Positions 7,945 to 16,189 of a DNA stretch of 26,773 nucleotides are shown piece after piece; position 1 is the first letter of the stretch; every line of letters starts with the position of its first letter. The translations under genes were made by a program, and so were the position numbers. The notes below the pieces were generated by a model. It searched no databases. It was not told the DNA's origin and saw only the letters and a list, made by a program, of their open reading frames with translations. Source of the stretch: Erythrobacteraceae bacterium CCH12-C2 (lineage in GTDB: Bacteria; Pseudomonadota; Alphaproteobacteria; Sphingomonadales; Sphingomonadaceae); the NCBI GenBank assembly GCA_001556995.1, contig LSKF01000108.1:1-26773 (forward strand), in the 5' to 3' direction.

Positions 7945-8196
7945 CTAACTCTTATTCTCGGCGACGGATCGAACCCACTCGTTGATCTCCGTTTCTACCC
8001 AGACCGAGCATTTGGGCCCCAGGGTTCGGCATTTGGGAAAACGACCCTCGCTCATGCGCTGATAGATCGCCGAGCGGCGAAGTCCGACGCGGTCCATGAC
8101 CTCAGGCAGACGCAGTAGACGCGGCGGTGGCGCGCAGGCAGGCGTGTTTTCGGCGGAGGTGACACTTGCCTCACGGGCATTGGGATTTGCAGTCAT
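7945..8196 (-). CDS. AlpA-like helix-turn-helix regulator
   Basis: An 83-residue protein with the AlpA/MerR-like DNA-binding pattern RLLRLPEVMDRVGLRRSAIYQRMSEGRFPKCRTLGPKCSVWVETEINEWV, preceded by a ~25-residue proline/alanine-rich tail. AlpA-type proteins are typical of integrated phages and conjugative elements, where they activate integrase or excision genes. AGGA lies 8 bases upstream of the ATG at 8196. It is about 50 bp downstream of the XRE regulator on the same strand, and the two may be cotranscribed. It marks the left part of the decayed conjugative element. Its target here is unknown. Confidence 0.85.
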   Translation of the reverse strand: MTANPNAREASVTSAENTPACAPPPRLLRLPEVMDRVGLRRSAIYQRMSEGRFPKCRTLGPKCSVWVETEINEWVRSVAENKS

Positions 8197-8245
8197 AGAC
8201 GGTCCTGTCGGGTTATCACGTGGGTCCCCTCCGAGTTGTCCTGCT

Positions 8246-8698
8246 TCAACGGGTCAGCGACATGGCGATGTCGCGATTGGCGAGGTCATCGATATGGCGG
8301 GAGAGCAGCTTGGCTACGAGCTGCGAGGTTCCGCTAGCCCAGCGCGGTCTGAGGTCATCAACCCGGCGCCCGAGGGTGCGATCCAGTTGCCCCGGAAGAC
8401 TGGTGATGAATTCATCAAGGAATGCCCCCATCTCGCGGTGCATCCATTCGCATGCCAGCGCTTCCTCTCCGGCCAATGTCAGCACAATGACGGCATGAGG
8501 CGAAACACCGCAGACCTGGAGCAGACGCACGGCGCGGTCAATGCTGATCGCGCGCTCACCGCGCATGACCTTCAGCATGGTTTCCCGGTGCATCCCGGCC
8601 TCACTGGCGATCTGGTGCTTCGGCTTGTCGGCCGTTTCGATGGCGTGCGTGATGACGCGCGCAAGGCTCGCGTTCGTATCGAGGGTGCACTGATGCAT
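8246..8698 (-). CDS. XRE-like helix-turn-helix regulator
   Basis: A 150-residue protein. A helix-turn-helix lies at roughly residues 25-65: KHQIASEAGMHRETMLKVMRGE followed by ISIDRAVRLLQVCGV, as in Cro/C1-type regulators. The C-terminal ~80 residues are helical and not recognised. AGGAG lies 8 bases upstream of the ATG at 8698. The gene is transcribed away from the tra operon, and the 347-bp gap between its start and traA should carry both promoters. It may regulate the transfer genes; that is inference from position. Confidence 0.75.
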   Translation of the reverse strand: MHQCTLDTNASLARVITHAIETADKPKHQIASEAGMHRETMLKVMRGERAISIDRAVRLLQVCGVSPHAVIVLTLAGEEALACEWMHREMGAFLDEFITSLPGQLDRTLGRRVDDLRPRWASGTSQLVAKLLSRHIDDLANRDIAMSLTR

Positions 8699-9045
8699 GG
8701 CGACGACTCCTGTCTTTGAGCATGTGAGTCGAAGGCATATCGCGCACGCGGCGCATAAGAAAGAAAATAGAACATATACCGAACATCTCGTTTCTAGGAT
8801 GGTTCATCATAGGCCACGATTCGTCGGTGAAGCACGACGCAGCAGACGGTTCGAGGCGACCATTAGTACCGGCGCAGCCACTGATCTGGTTGGAGAATCT
8901 GGCAGAACGCAAATCTGAGCGTCCGCATCCGTCCGCTGCAAGGTATTCTGAGCGCTCCGGACTTCCTACACGTATTTCCTAGATGCATAGAGAACACACA
9001 GCGAACGCAAGAACGCTGATCCACCCTCCCACACGGAGTTCTCTT
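8699..9045. other. Divergent control region between XRE regulator and tra operon
   Basis: No credible gene is seen in this 347-bp gap. It must hold the promoter of the minus-strand regulator and that of the tra operon. CTAGGA occurs at 8794-8799 and TCCTAG at 8977-8982, with a partial copy, ACTTCCTA, at 8961-8968. The same hexamers form the inverted repeat before the S24 regulator at 25901-25939. I see no clear -35/-10 pair. Confidence 0.5.
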
Positions 9046-9389
9046 ATGCAGTCCCTCACCCTCTCCCGGCGCGCTGCCGCAAACGGTCAGCGCGCCTCCA
9101 AATTTGACCGGGCAATGACCTTGGCCATCCCGGCGCTGATCGCCAGCCTCGCGGCAGGCGCAGCCTTCGCCGGCGCCGATACGACTTTCGATCCGGCGCT
9201 CACCCAGTTCACGACTTCCTCGAAGGCTCGGGCGGCAAAATCATCACGGTCCTCAGCCTCGCGGGCGGCCTGATCGGTCTTGCTTCGGGCCGCTTCTCGC
9301 TCGGGCAGGTCGCTGTCCCGGTCGGTGTCGGCATCGGTGTCGGCACGGGTGTCCCGATCGTCACCTCGGTCGTGACCGCGGTCATCTGA
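9046..9389 (+). pseudogene. traA: TraA-like conjugative pilin, frameshifted
   Basis: The start (ATG 9046, GGAG upstream) encodes a long leader ending in LAAGAAFAG and a mature start ADTTFDPALTQFT. There the frame continues into low-complexity residues. From 9213 another frame supplies the expected rest of a VirB2/TraA-type pilin: DFLEGSGGKIITVLSLAGGLIGLASGRF, then a glycine/valine-rich membrane segment ending VVTAVI and TGA at 9387-9389. One base appears to be missing around 9211-9213 (ACGAC where ACCGAC would restore the frame). Without the shift the protein would be ~114 residues with two hydrophobic segments. It could be a true mutation or a sequencing error. Confidence 0.75.
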
Positions 9390-9418
9390 CGCATCGGGCA
9401 CGGGAGGGCAGCATCGCC

Positions 9419-9706
9419 ATGAAGGACCCCTATATCATCCCGCGCAGGCTCGACGATCCGGAGCTGATCGGCTTCTGGACCATCGACGAGTTTGCCGGGA
9501 TGATCATCCCCTTCACCTGGGGCATTCTCAGCCAGCATATCTTTATCGGCATCATTGTTGCGTTCGGCGTCTGGTTCGCGCTGCGAAAGGCAAAAGCAGG
9601 ACGCGCCAGCTCCTGGGTAGCCCATGCCGCATATTGGTATCTGCCGGCCGGAATTCTCGGGCTCAAAGCGACGCCGCCTTCCCACTGCCGCCTGCTTGCC
9701 GGTTGA
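9419..9706 (+). CDS. traL: Conjugal transfer protein TraL
   Basis: A 95-residue inner-membrane protein matching TraL of F-type type IV secretion systems (about 91 residues in F). It starts YIIPRRLDDPELIGFWTIDE, the conserved TraL opening, followed by hydrophobic segments around residues 25-55 and 65-82. TraL works with TraE and the core complex in pilus assembly. GGGAGGG lies ~10 bases upstream of the ATG at 9419. It follows the pilin gene directly, as in F. Confidence 0.88.
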   Translation: MKDPYIIPRRLDDPELIGFWTIDEFAGMIIPFTWGILSQHIFIGIIVAFGVWFALRKAKAGRASSWVAHAAYWYLPAGILGLKATPPSHCRLLAG

Positions 9707-9718
9707 GGGGAGAAACCC

Positions 9719-10291
9719 ATGTTTGCCGACATTTCTCATGAGCGACAGCAGACGCTGCTTCGCCAGCGCAACCTGTTTGCGCTGACCAGCGCCGGCCTCG
9801 GTATTGCGCTGGTGATCACCGCTGGCCTCGCCGCCACCCGGGACCGCGAGGTCGTTCTGCTCCCGACCCTTCCAAGCGCGCTGACCGTGAGCAGTGCAGG
9901 CGTCGAGGCCGACTATCTCGAGCTCGTCACCCGCGACACCGCGCTCGTTCTCCTCAATCGGAGCCCCGAGGGCCTCGATTACTGGATGTCCGAGATTTTG
10001 AAGCTTGCCGATCCTGCAAGCCACGGCCAGCTCAAGGCCGATCTCGTCCGGATCGTTGCCGAACAGCGCGGGTCCGATGTCACGCAGGCTTTCGTGATCC
10101 GCTCGATGACGGTTGATCCCAAGGCGCTCACTTCGGAAGTGACCGGCACGCTCAAGACCTTTGTCGGCGCGCAGGTCATCGCCAGCGATGATCGCCGGTT
10201 CCGCTTCCACTGGACCTATCGCGGCCTGCGCTTGGCGCTCGCCGGGTTTGCCCAGGTTCCCACCGACAAACAGATGAAGGAGGCCAAGTGA
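9719..10291 (+). CDS. traE: Conjugal transfer protein TraE
   Basis: A 190-residue protein of TraE/VirB5-8-like type, very close to the 188 residues of F TraE. A single membrane segment lies at residues ~19-39 (LFALTSAGLGIALVITAGLAA) and is followed by a periplasmic domain with DYLELVTRDTALVLLNRSPEGLDYW and FHWTYRGLRLAL. It is needed for pilus assembly at the inner membrane. Position between traL and traK, with an ATGA overlap into traK (10288-10291), confirms the identity and cotranscription. The sequence looks intact. Confidence 0.88.
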   Translation: MFADISHERQQTLLRQRNLFALTSAGLGIALVITAGLAATRDREVVLLPTLPSALTVSSAGVEADYLELVTRDTALVLLNRSPEGLDYWMSEILKLADPASHGQLKADLVRIVAEQRGSDVTQAFVIRSMTVDPKALTSEVTGTLKTFVGAQVIASDDRRFRFHWTYRGLRLALAGFAQVPTDKQMKEAK

Positions 10292-11046
10292 TGGCTTGCC
10301 AACCCCTACGCCGCAGGTACCGCGCGCCGCTCTGCTCGGCCGTACTGTTCGCTCTTGGCGCCACCGGCGCACAGGCAGCGGACCAGTTCCGGCAGGCCGC
10401 CGACGGCTCGAGCATCGAATGCGCGGTTTCGGCGCGCGAGCTCACCCGCTTTGCGCTGATCGACGACCAGTTCGCCAGCGTCTCGAAGATCTCGAGCGGA
10501 ACGCCTTACATTGATTTCGCGGTGACCAACGAGCCGCTGCGCGGCGACATCTACGTCTCGGTCCCGGAGACCTTTGCGGCGCGCGCGATCAGCTTCTTTG
10601 CCACCACCCGCAAGGGCTATGTCTACAAGCTTGCCTGCAAGATCGAGCCGATCCCGGCGGTACAGGTCTTCATCGCCAACCCGGCGATTGCGCAAGGCAA
10701 GGCGGCGGATTGGGAGCGCGAGACCCCGCTTTCAACCAGCGCAGTGCGCCTCATCCAGGCGATGGCCAATGACCGGACGGTTGAGGGCTTCGAGGTGCGC
10801 CAGTCCGCCAATCCGCCGGCACGCGTGGGCGATCTCGAGGTCCAGCTGATCGCCGATTACCGCGGAGTGAGCCTTGCTGGAAAGGTCATCCGCATTGCCA
10901 ATCGCGGCGCTGCGCAGGTGACCCTGGCCGAGCGCGACATTGCCCCTGCCGACACGCTGGCAGTGACGATCGTCAATCCTGTTCTGGGTCCAGGCAGCAG
11001 CACGATCGCCTTCATCGTCGGCACGAACGGAGGGTCCGAACAATGA
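10288..11046 (+). CDS. traK: Conjugal transfer protein TraK (secretin-like)
   Basis: A 252-residue periplasmic/outer-membrane core protein (F TraK is 242). The signal peptide, with core LCSAVLFALGATGA, ends AQAAD. The mature part has alternating beta-strand patterns and ends in an IVGTNGGSEQ tail. In F-type systems TraK forms the outer-membrane core complex with TraV and TraB. Its start overlaps the traE stop, and its stop overlaps the traB start (11043-11046, ATGA), showing tight coupling. No defect is visible. Confidence 0.85.
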   Translation: MMACQPLRRRYRAPLCSAVLFALGATGAQAADQFRQAADGSSIECAVSARELTRFALIDDQFASVSKISSGTPYIDFAVTNEPLRGDIYVSVPETFAARAISFFATTRKGYVYKLACKIEPIPAVQVFIANPAIAQGKAADWERETPLSTSAVRLIQAMANDRTVEGFEVRQSANPPARVGDLEVQLIADYRGVSLAGKVIRIANRGAAQVTLAERDIAPADTLAVTIVNPVLGPGSSTIAFIVGTNGGSEQ

Positions 11047-12380
11047 GCGATACGGCACCCGCACCTGCCTCGCATCCGGAACAAGCGGAACACCCCGCGC
11101 CTTCGCCGGTCGCCGAGCTCAACGCCCGCACAGCGCGCCGCCAGAAGCTGCTTATGGGCGCAATCGGTGCTCTCGTTCTCGTGGGCGGCAGCTGGTTCAT
11201 TCTTGGCGGCGACGACAAACCCGCCGGCAGTGATCCTGACGCTGCACAGACCATCGATACGGCCGGCGTCGTCAACCGCGACCTCGCCAACCGCGAGTTC
11301 GTTGCGACCTACAGCAACCGGATCGATGCAGTGACCCGCGAGCAGAAGGCGCTGCGCGATGCGAGCGTACCGCGCAGCGAGATCGAAGAGCAGCTGGCGG
11401 CGCTCAAGGCCGAGAACCAGGCGATGCGTACCGACGGTCAGGCGGCGATCGATGCAATCTCGGCCGAGAATGCCGAGCTCAGAACCCGGCTTGCCAGTCA
11501 GCCGCCTGCCCCGCTCCCTGCTGCTCCGCCGCCGGCCTATGGCCCGCAGGCGGGTGGCTACGACGCCCGCGGCACCGGGGTCGCGACCACCCGGTCGGCC
11601 AGTGCAACGAGCGAGAACGCGGTTCCCGCCTTCGCGCCAGGCGAGGTCAAACTGATGAGCTTTGCTTCCGAGAAGACAGGCACTGCAGGACCGCGCACGG
11701 CGAGGCCTGAAAAGCCTCCCGTCGTGGTCGAGGACTCCCCCGATTATCTGCCGCCCAATTCCTACGCGCCGGCGCGTGTGATCGTGGGTGTCGATGCCTC
11801 GGCGGGGGTGTCGAGCCAGACCGATCCGCTTCCCGTCGTGCTACGGATCACGGGCCCCGCGCGCTCGGTGATGCAGAACGGCAAGGTCCTGACGACGCGG
11901 ATCGAAGGCTGCATCGTCAATGGAGCCGCGCGCGGCGATCTCTCTTCAGAGAAGGTCTATGTGAAGCTTGCCCGCATGACCTGCGACCAGCCCGGTGGCC
12001 GGGTCGCCGTGAGCGAGGTCAAAGGCTTCATCAGCTTTGCCGGCAAGTCCGGGGTGCGTGGGCGCGTGGTCAGCCGCGAAGGCAATCTTGTGAGCCAGGC
12101 GCTGCTGGCCGGGATCGTCGGCGGGTTCGGACGCGGGCTCTCGGCCAACGCCAATGGCATCTTCGCCGGCCAGCTCGGTGCAGGCCAGCAGCGCGAGCAG
12201 CTCTCTGCCACCGACATTCTGGCAGGCGGCCTCGGCCAGGGCGCGGGCGAAGCGGCCGATACGGTCAGCCGCTACCTCATCGAGCGCGCAGAACAATACC
12301 AACCTGTCGTCGAGATGCCGACCGGCATCGCGGTCGAGATCGTGTTTCTCGACGGCGTCTTCGTGAGGAATTCCCAATGA
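11043..12380 (+). CDS. traB: Conjugal transfer protein TraB (VirB10-like)
   Basis: A 445-residue protein (F TraB is 475) that bridges inner and outer membranes in the core complex. A membrane helix lies at residues ~36-55 (LLMGAIGALVLVGGSWFILG). It is followed by a likely coiled coil (~100-155, EQLAALKAENQAM), a proline-rich linker (PPAPLPAAPPPAYGP), and a VirB10-like beta domain with LRITGPARSVMQNGKVLTTRIEGC, KVYVKLARMTC and GFISFAGKSGVRGRVVSREG. It ends VEIVFLDGVFVRNSQ. ATGA overlaps join it to traK and to the next gene. It appears intact. Confidence 0.92.
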   Translation: MSDTAPAPASHPEQAEHPAPSPVAELNARTARRQKLLMGAIGALVLVGGSWFILGGDDKPAGSDPDAAQTIDTAGVVNRDLANREFVATYSNRIDAVTREQKALRDASVPRSEIEEQLAALKAENQAMRTDGQAAIDAISAENAELRTRLASQPPAPLPAAPPPAYGPQAGGYDARGTGVATTRSASATSENAVPAFAPGEVKLMSFASEKTGTAGPRTARPEKPPVVVEDSPDYLPPNSYAPARVIVGVDASAGVSSQTDPLPVVLRITGPARSVMQNGKVLTTRIEGCIVNGAARGDLSSEKVYVKLARMTCDQPGGRVAVSEVKGFISFAGKSGVRGRVVSREGNLVSQALLAGIVGGFGRGLSANANGIFAGQLGAGQQREQLSATDILAGGLGQGAGEAADTVSRYLIERAEQYQPVVEMPTGIAVEIVFLDGVFVRNSQ

Positions 12381-13264
12381 CCAGCGAAACGAACCCATCC
12401 CCCCACAAGCGGCGCATGCGCTGGATCAAGCCAGCAGCCGGGATCGCCGGGATGATCGCCCTTTCGGCCGCAACAGGCTGGGCCGTCGCCAGCCTCGCCT
12501 CGCCCATGAAAGCGCCAGATACAGACACCGTGCGGGCCGCCCTCAAGCTGCGCCTGCCCAAGACCCCGATCGACAGGATCGCTTGCGAGGGTCTTGGCAG
12601 CCTGTGCGAAGTCGCCTCCAAGTCGACGCTGTTCTACGTCGATCGGGCGGCGCGCTATCTCGTGATCGGGCGGGTCTATGACATGGAAGCGCGTCAGGAT
12701 CTGACGGCGGCCCGGCTGCTTGAACTGAACCCAGATCTTCTGACGGCAGGCGCGCCCCGCGCTGCGGCAGCCGAGAAAGCCCCTCAGGCCGCGGCGCGCA
12801 CGGCACCCAAGAAAGTATCGCTCGCGGGTCTTCCGGCCAATGGCGCAATCACCTGGGGCCCTGTGAACGGGCCGAAGGTCGTGGTCTTTTCCGATTTCCA
12901 GTGCGGCTACTGCAAGAAGCTCGAAGAGGAGCTGAAAGCGATCGGTGCGCGGGTCGAGGAGCGACCGATCTCGATCTTCGGGGCCGAGAGCCGCCGCGAC
13001 GCCGAGCGGGTGCTGTGCGCCCCGCGCCCCGAACTCTCGCTCCGGCTCGCCTATTCGGGCGGCGCGCTCGTCAATCCCAAGCCCTGCGACACCAGCGGTC
13101 TCGATGCCAACGAGGCCTTCGCCAAGGCCAATGGCTTTACCGGCACGCCCGTTCTCGTGCGCCCTTCCGATGGCGCAGTGCTCGAGGGCTACCGCCCGGC
13201 GGCCGTGCTCCGCGAATTCCTGCGCCCCTCTGCACCGGCGCTGACCTCCAATACAAAAGGATAG
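12377..13264 (+). CDS. DsbC-like thiol-disulfide protein of the transfer operon
   Basis: A 295-residue periplasmic thioredoxin-fold protein anchored by an N-terminal membrane segment (~residues 18-38). The redox site is CGYC (Cys176, Cys179) in VVVFSDFQCGYCKKLEEEL, and the cis-proline loop is TGTPVLV. DsbC/TrbB-like isomerases are regular members of F-type transfer operons, where they help fold cysteine-rich Tra proteins. Its start overlaps the traB stop by ATGA, and traV follows 4 bases later. It looks complete. Substrates would include TraV and missing proteins such as TraN, TraU and TraH, which is inference. Confidence 0.85.
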   Translation: MTSETNPSPHKRRMRWIKPAAGIAGMIALSAATGWAVASLASPMKAPDTDTVRAALKLRLPKTPIDRIACEGLGSLCEVASKSTLFYVDRAARYLVIGRVYDMEARQDLTAARLLELNPDLLTAGAPRAAAAEKAPQAAARTAPKKVSLAGLPANGAITWGPVNGPKVVVFSDFQCGYCKKLEEELKAIGARVEERPISIFGAESRRDAERVLCAPRPELSLRLAYSGGALVNPKPCDTSGLDANEAFAKANGFTGTPVLVRPSDGAVLEGYRPAAVLREFLRPSAPALTSNTKG

Positions 13265-13268
13265 ATCC

Positions 13269-14051
13269 ATGCGGCTCCCCTTCCGTTTCCTCGCCTGCGC
13301 CGGTCTTGCCCTGACGGCGAGCGCCTGCGCGACGTTTGGCACCAATGTCGAAGGCTCGTTCCAGTGCCGCGCGCCCAAGGGCGACTGTGCACCCTCGCAT
13401 GTCCTCGATGCCCGCGCGACGAGCGACATGACGGCCGAGAAGAACCCGCAGCACGCGATGCGTCCAGCCATTGCTGTCGCGGCGGGCGATCAGGCGCGCA
13501 CATCCGAGCGCACGCTGAAGATCGTGTTCCCGGCGCGGGTCGATGAGGCAGGAACGCTGCACGACGAGGCTGTCGCCTGGGCCGTGATCGAGAACCCGCG
13601 CTGGGCGGCCGAACTGCGCCGCAAGCCTGGCCAAGAGTCCGCACCGCCGCTGATGCGGCAGCTGAAACGGCAGCTGAAGGCGGTGCAGGCCACCGCGCAA
13701 TCCGGTGCGCTGACAGACAACATGCTCGCGGCTGACAGCATGGACGAAGCCAGCACCGCCCAAGCAGACCAGAGCACCCCTGACGCCGGATTCCTCATCC
13801 AGCCCGACAACCACTCCGACCTTTTCCCGTTGGTCTCGCCGCCGGTATCCCCCTCCCCGGAGGACGAGACTGCGACCGGTGCTGATGCACCGGTGGCCGG
13901 GGGGCTCCATGCGACCGCGTCCCCGCATGACCCAGCCCCCCGGCTTTCCAACACCCGCGCGCCGCTCACCTTCCCGAGCATCGAAGCGATCGAGGCGGCC
14001 AAGCGCGATGCAGCCGCCAGCAAGGCTCAGCCCGAAAAGGAGCAAAATTGA
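13269..14051 (+). CDS. traV: Conjugal transfer lipoprotein TraV
   Basis: A 260-residue protein with a lipoprotein signal, MRLPFRFLACAGLALTASAC, in which Cys20 is the likely lipidated residue. It continues ATFGTNVEGSFQCRAPKGDC, giving the cysteine pair expected near the TraV N-terminus. TraV anchors the TraK/TraB core in the outer membrane. The C-terminal ~100 residues are low-complexity and rich in proline, serine and aspartate, making it longer than F TraV (171). Its TGA overlaps the traC ATG (TGATG, 14049-14053). Confidence 0.85.
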   Translation: MRLPFRFLACAGLALTASACATFGTNVEGSFQCRAPKGDCAPSHVLDARATSDMTAEKNPQHAMRPAIAVAAGDQARTSERTLKIVFPARVDEAGTLHDEAVAWAVIENPRWAAELRRKPGQESAPPLMRQLKRQLKAVQATAQSGALTDNMLAADSMDEASTAQADQSTPDAGFLIQPDNHSDLFPLVSPPVSPSPEDETATGADAPVAGGLHATASPHDPAPRLSNTRAPLTFPSIEAIEAAKRDAAASKAQPEKEQN

Positions 14052-16075
14052 TGGTCCAGCGCCTCAACATGATCGTGGACCGGGTCCTTGCTGGGCTGTT
14101 GGGCGATGCCGAGCATTCCGAACCAGCGCGCCCGGCCCTGATGATCGATCAGCTCTCGGACTGGCTGCCCTACCGGGTCTATGATCCGTCAAACCGGCTC
14201 TACCTCAATGCGCGCTCCAAGGGCTTCGTCTTGTCGGTCACACCACTCATTGGGGCCGACGAGCGCACGGGCGAGATCCTAGGGCAGTTCTTCTCCGAAG
14301 GTTTGCCACCCGGCTCATGCCTGCAGGTGCTGCACCTTGCTTCCCCGCGCATCAGCCGGATCATCGCGCCGTGGTTTGCGCCGCGCTATCTTCAGGGCGG
14401 GGTCTATGAGGCGATTGCGCGCCACCGCGCCAAGCGCCTCTATGGCCTGGTGTGGAAATCAGGCTCTGCCGATGCGCCCTTCCATGCCCGCCACCATCAG
14501 GTGATTGTCTCTGTTGGCGTTCCGGCTGCGAAAGCGGTCAGCAATGAGGAACTGCGGCAAACCCGCGACGGCCTCATGGCCATGCTCAAGTCGCTGAACC
14601 TTGGCGTCGTCGAAGTGGGGCCGGAGGATCTCATCGCCATTATCGATGACCTCACGTCCCCCACGACCGCGCAGCAGGAAGATGCCCTTGCCTATAATCC
14701 GCACGATGCGATCGCGGCCCAAGCGATCCGGCATGATATCGAGCTGATCGTGCAGGAAGACCGGATGCGGCTTGCCACCGAGCGCTTCCGGCCGACTGGC
14801 AAGCTCCACGACGGCGTACCGGAGATCGGCACGATCTACCCTGACGCCTTCGATGTGCGCCACTTTTCGGTCCGCAACACGCCGGCGCGCTGGGCACCCT
14901 GGGAATGCGCGCGTTTGATCGGCGATCTCTTCACCGACAAGCTGCGCTTTCCGTGTCCTGCGGCAACGATGCTGTGCCTCGTCTATCCCGATCAAGAGGC
15001 GGCGGCCGCCAAGGCCGGGTTCAAGTTCATGCGCACCACGAGCCTTTCCGAAACGCGCAGCGCGCGCTTCCTGCCACGGATCGGCGAACAGGCCGCAGAA
15101 TGGCAGCATGTCCAGGCCGAACTGCAGGAAGGCCGCCGGCTCGTGCGGGTGTTCTATGGCCTCACGACCTTCTCGCCGCTGGGGCGCGGCGACAGCGACG
15201 AGCGCGCGATCAAGTCGATCTACAAAGCGGCGGGCTGGGACCTTGCCGACGAGCGCTTCCTGCAGATCCAGGGCTTGCTGGCTGCCATGCCGATGACGCT
15301 CGCCGACGGCCTGGGTGCCGACATGGAGCGTCTGAAGCGCTTCAAGACGGTCCTGTCGACCACCGCCGCCAACATGGCACCGATGCAGGGCGAATACACG
15401 GCGAGCGAGGAGACGCGCAGCTGTGCGATCCCGCTCAACGTCGCGGTCGAGACACAGACCCGCTACATCTATTGGTGCAGCGAATTCGGTTCGGGCTTTG
15501 AAGAAGATTGCACACGGTTCCATGCGGCGAGCTGCGAGCGCACGGGATTTATCGAAGGCCCTTGCCTGCAATGGGGCGACTTCGGCGGACCGCGCTTTTG
15601 TGCCGAGCCCGGGAAGACCAAAGCTCTTGCGGCACTGCTCGCCGTCACCCCAATCACCGAGGCACAGAAGGAACTGCTCCAGGTCGCCTCGATCCCGCTC
15701 TACAAAATCCTGACCGTTCAGGCGGCCTACGGGCGCGGCATGCCGACCGATGACCGCGAGACCCTCGCCGAGATCGCTAGTGTCGATCTGTTGTTCGCGG
15801 TGCTCGACCGGATCGTCAGCGAATCCGGCCGCTCGATGTCGAGCTTCATCGGCGCCGACGAAGCCAAGATCGCGATGTGGCAAGGCCAGGTCAATGTCGT
15901 ACGGCAGGCGCTCGCAGACCGGCAGGCCAACACGCATCTGAAGGTCGGCGCGATCATGCAGATCATCGAGAAGACGGCCTTCATCGAGAATGTGCTCGCC
16001 GCCTCGATGTCGCCCGGCATGTCGGCCTCGCTCGACTGGTCGCGCGGTGTGCAGTCGCGCGCGCTCTCCCAGTAA
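14051..16075 (+). pseudogene. Chimeric frame: N-terminal TraC joined to C-terminal TraH
   Basis: An uninterrupted 674-codon frame starts at ATG 14051 with AGGAG ~8 bases upstream. Residues 1-449 match the N-terminal half of the transfer ATPase TraC/VirB4, up to FKTVLSTTAANMAPMQGEY. In TraC a GRRGQ segment and a Walker A motif should follow; here neither occurs. From about residue 520 the sequence fits the TraH C-terminus: KALAALLAVTPITEAQKELLQVASIPLYKILTV, then a helical tail ending at 674. Residues ~450-519 are cysteine-rich and I cannot assign them. Genes normally between traC and traH in F-type operons (traW, traU, trbC, traN, traF) are absent, so an in-frame deletion most likely fused the two. 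The product cannot be a working ATPase. Confidence 0.78.
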
Positions 16076-16120
16076 TCCCCACACCCAGCCGCAAGGCCGC
16101 CTCGCGAGGAACGCAGCACC

Positions 16121-16156
16121 ATGGTCGAGATTTTCACGGTTGGCGGCGGCGATTAA
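16121..16156 (+). pseudogene. traG 5' remnant (11 codons)
   Basis: The frame MVEIFTVGGGD followed by TAA resembles the start of F-type TraG (F TraG begins MNEVYVIAGGEW) and sits where traG belongs, just after traH. The resemblance stops at about 16153, where recombinase-strand sequence begins. The rest of traG, over 900 residues in F, is missing. Confidence 0.5.
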
Positions 16157-16189
16157 ACGCCGCGACAAGAGATGCGAAAGGGGCAAGTG

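Noticed and set aside
9209..10372. 387-codon minus-strand frame opposite traA, traL and traE
   Set aside because: Antisense to well-supported tra genes, no ribosome site or recognisable domain.
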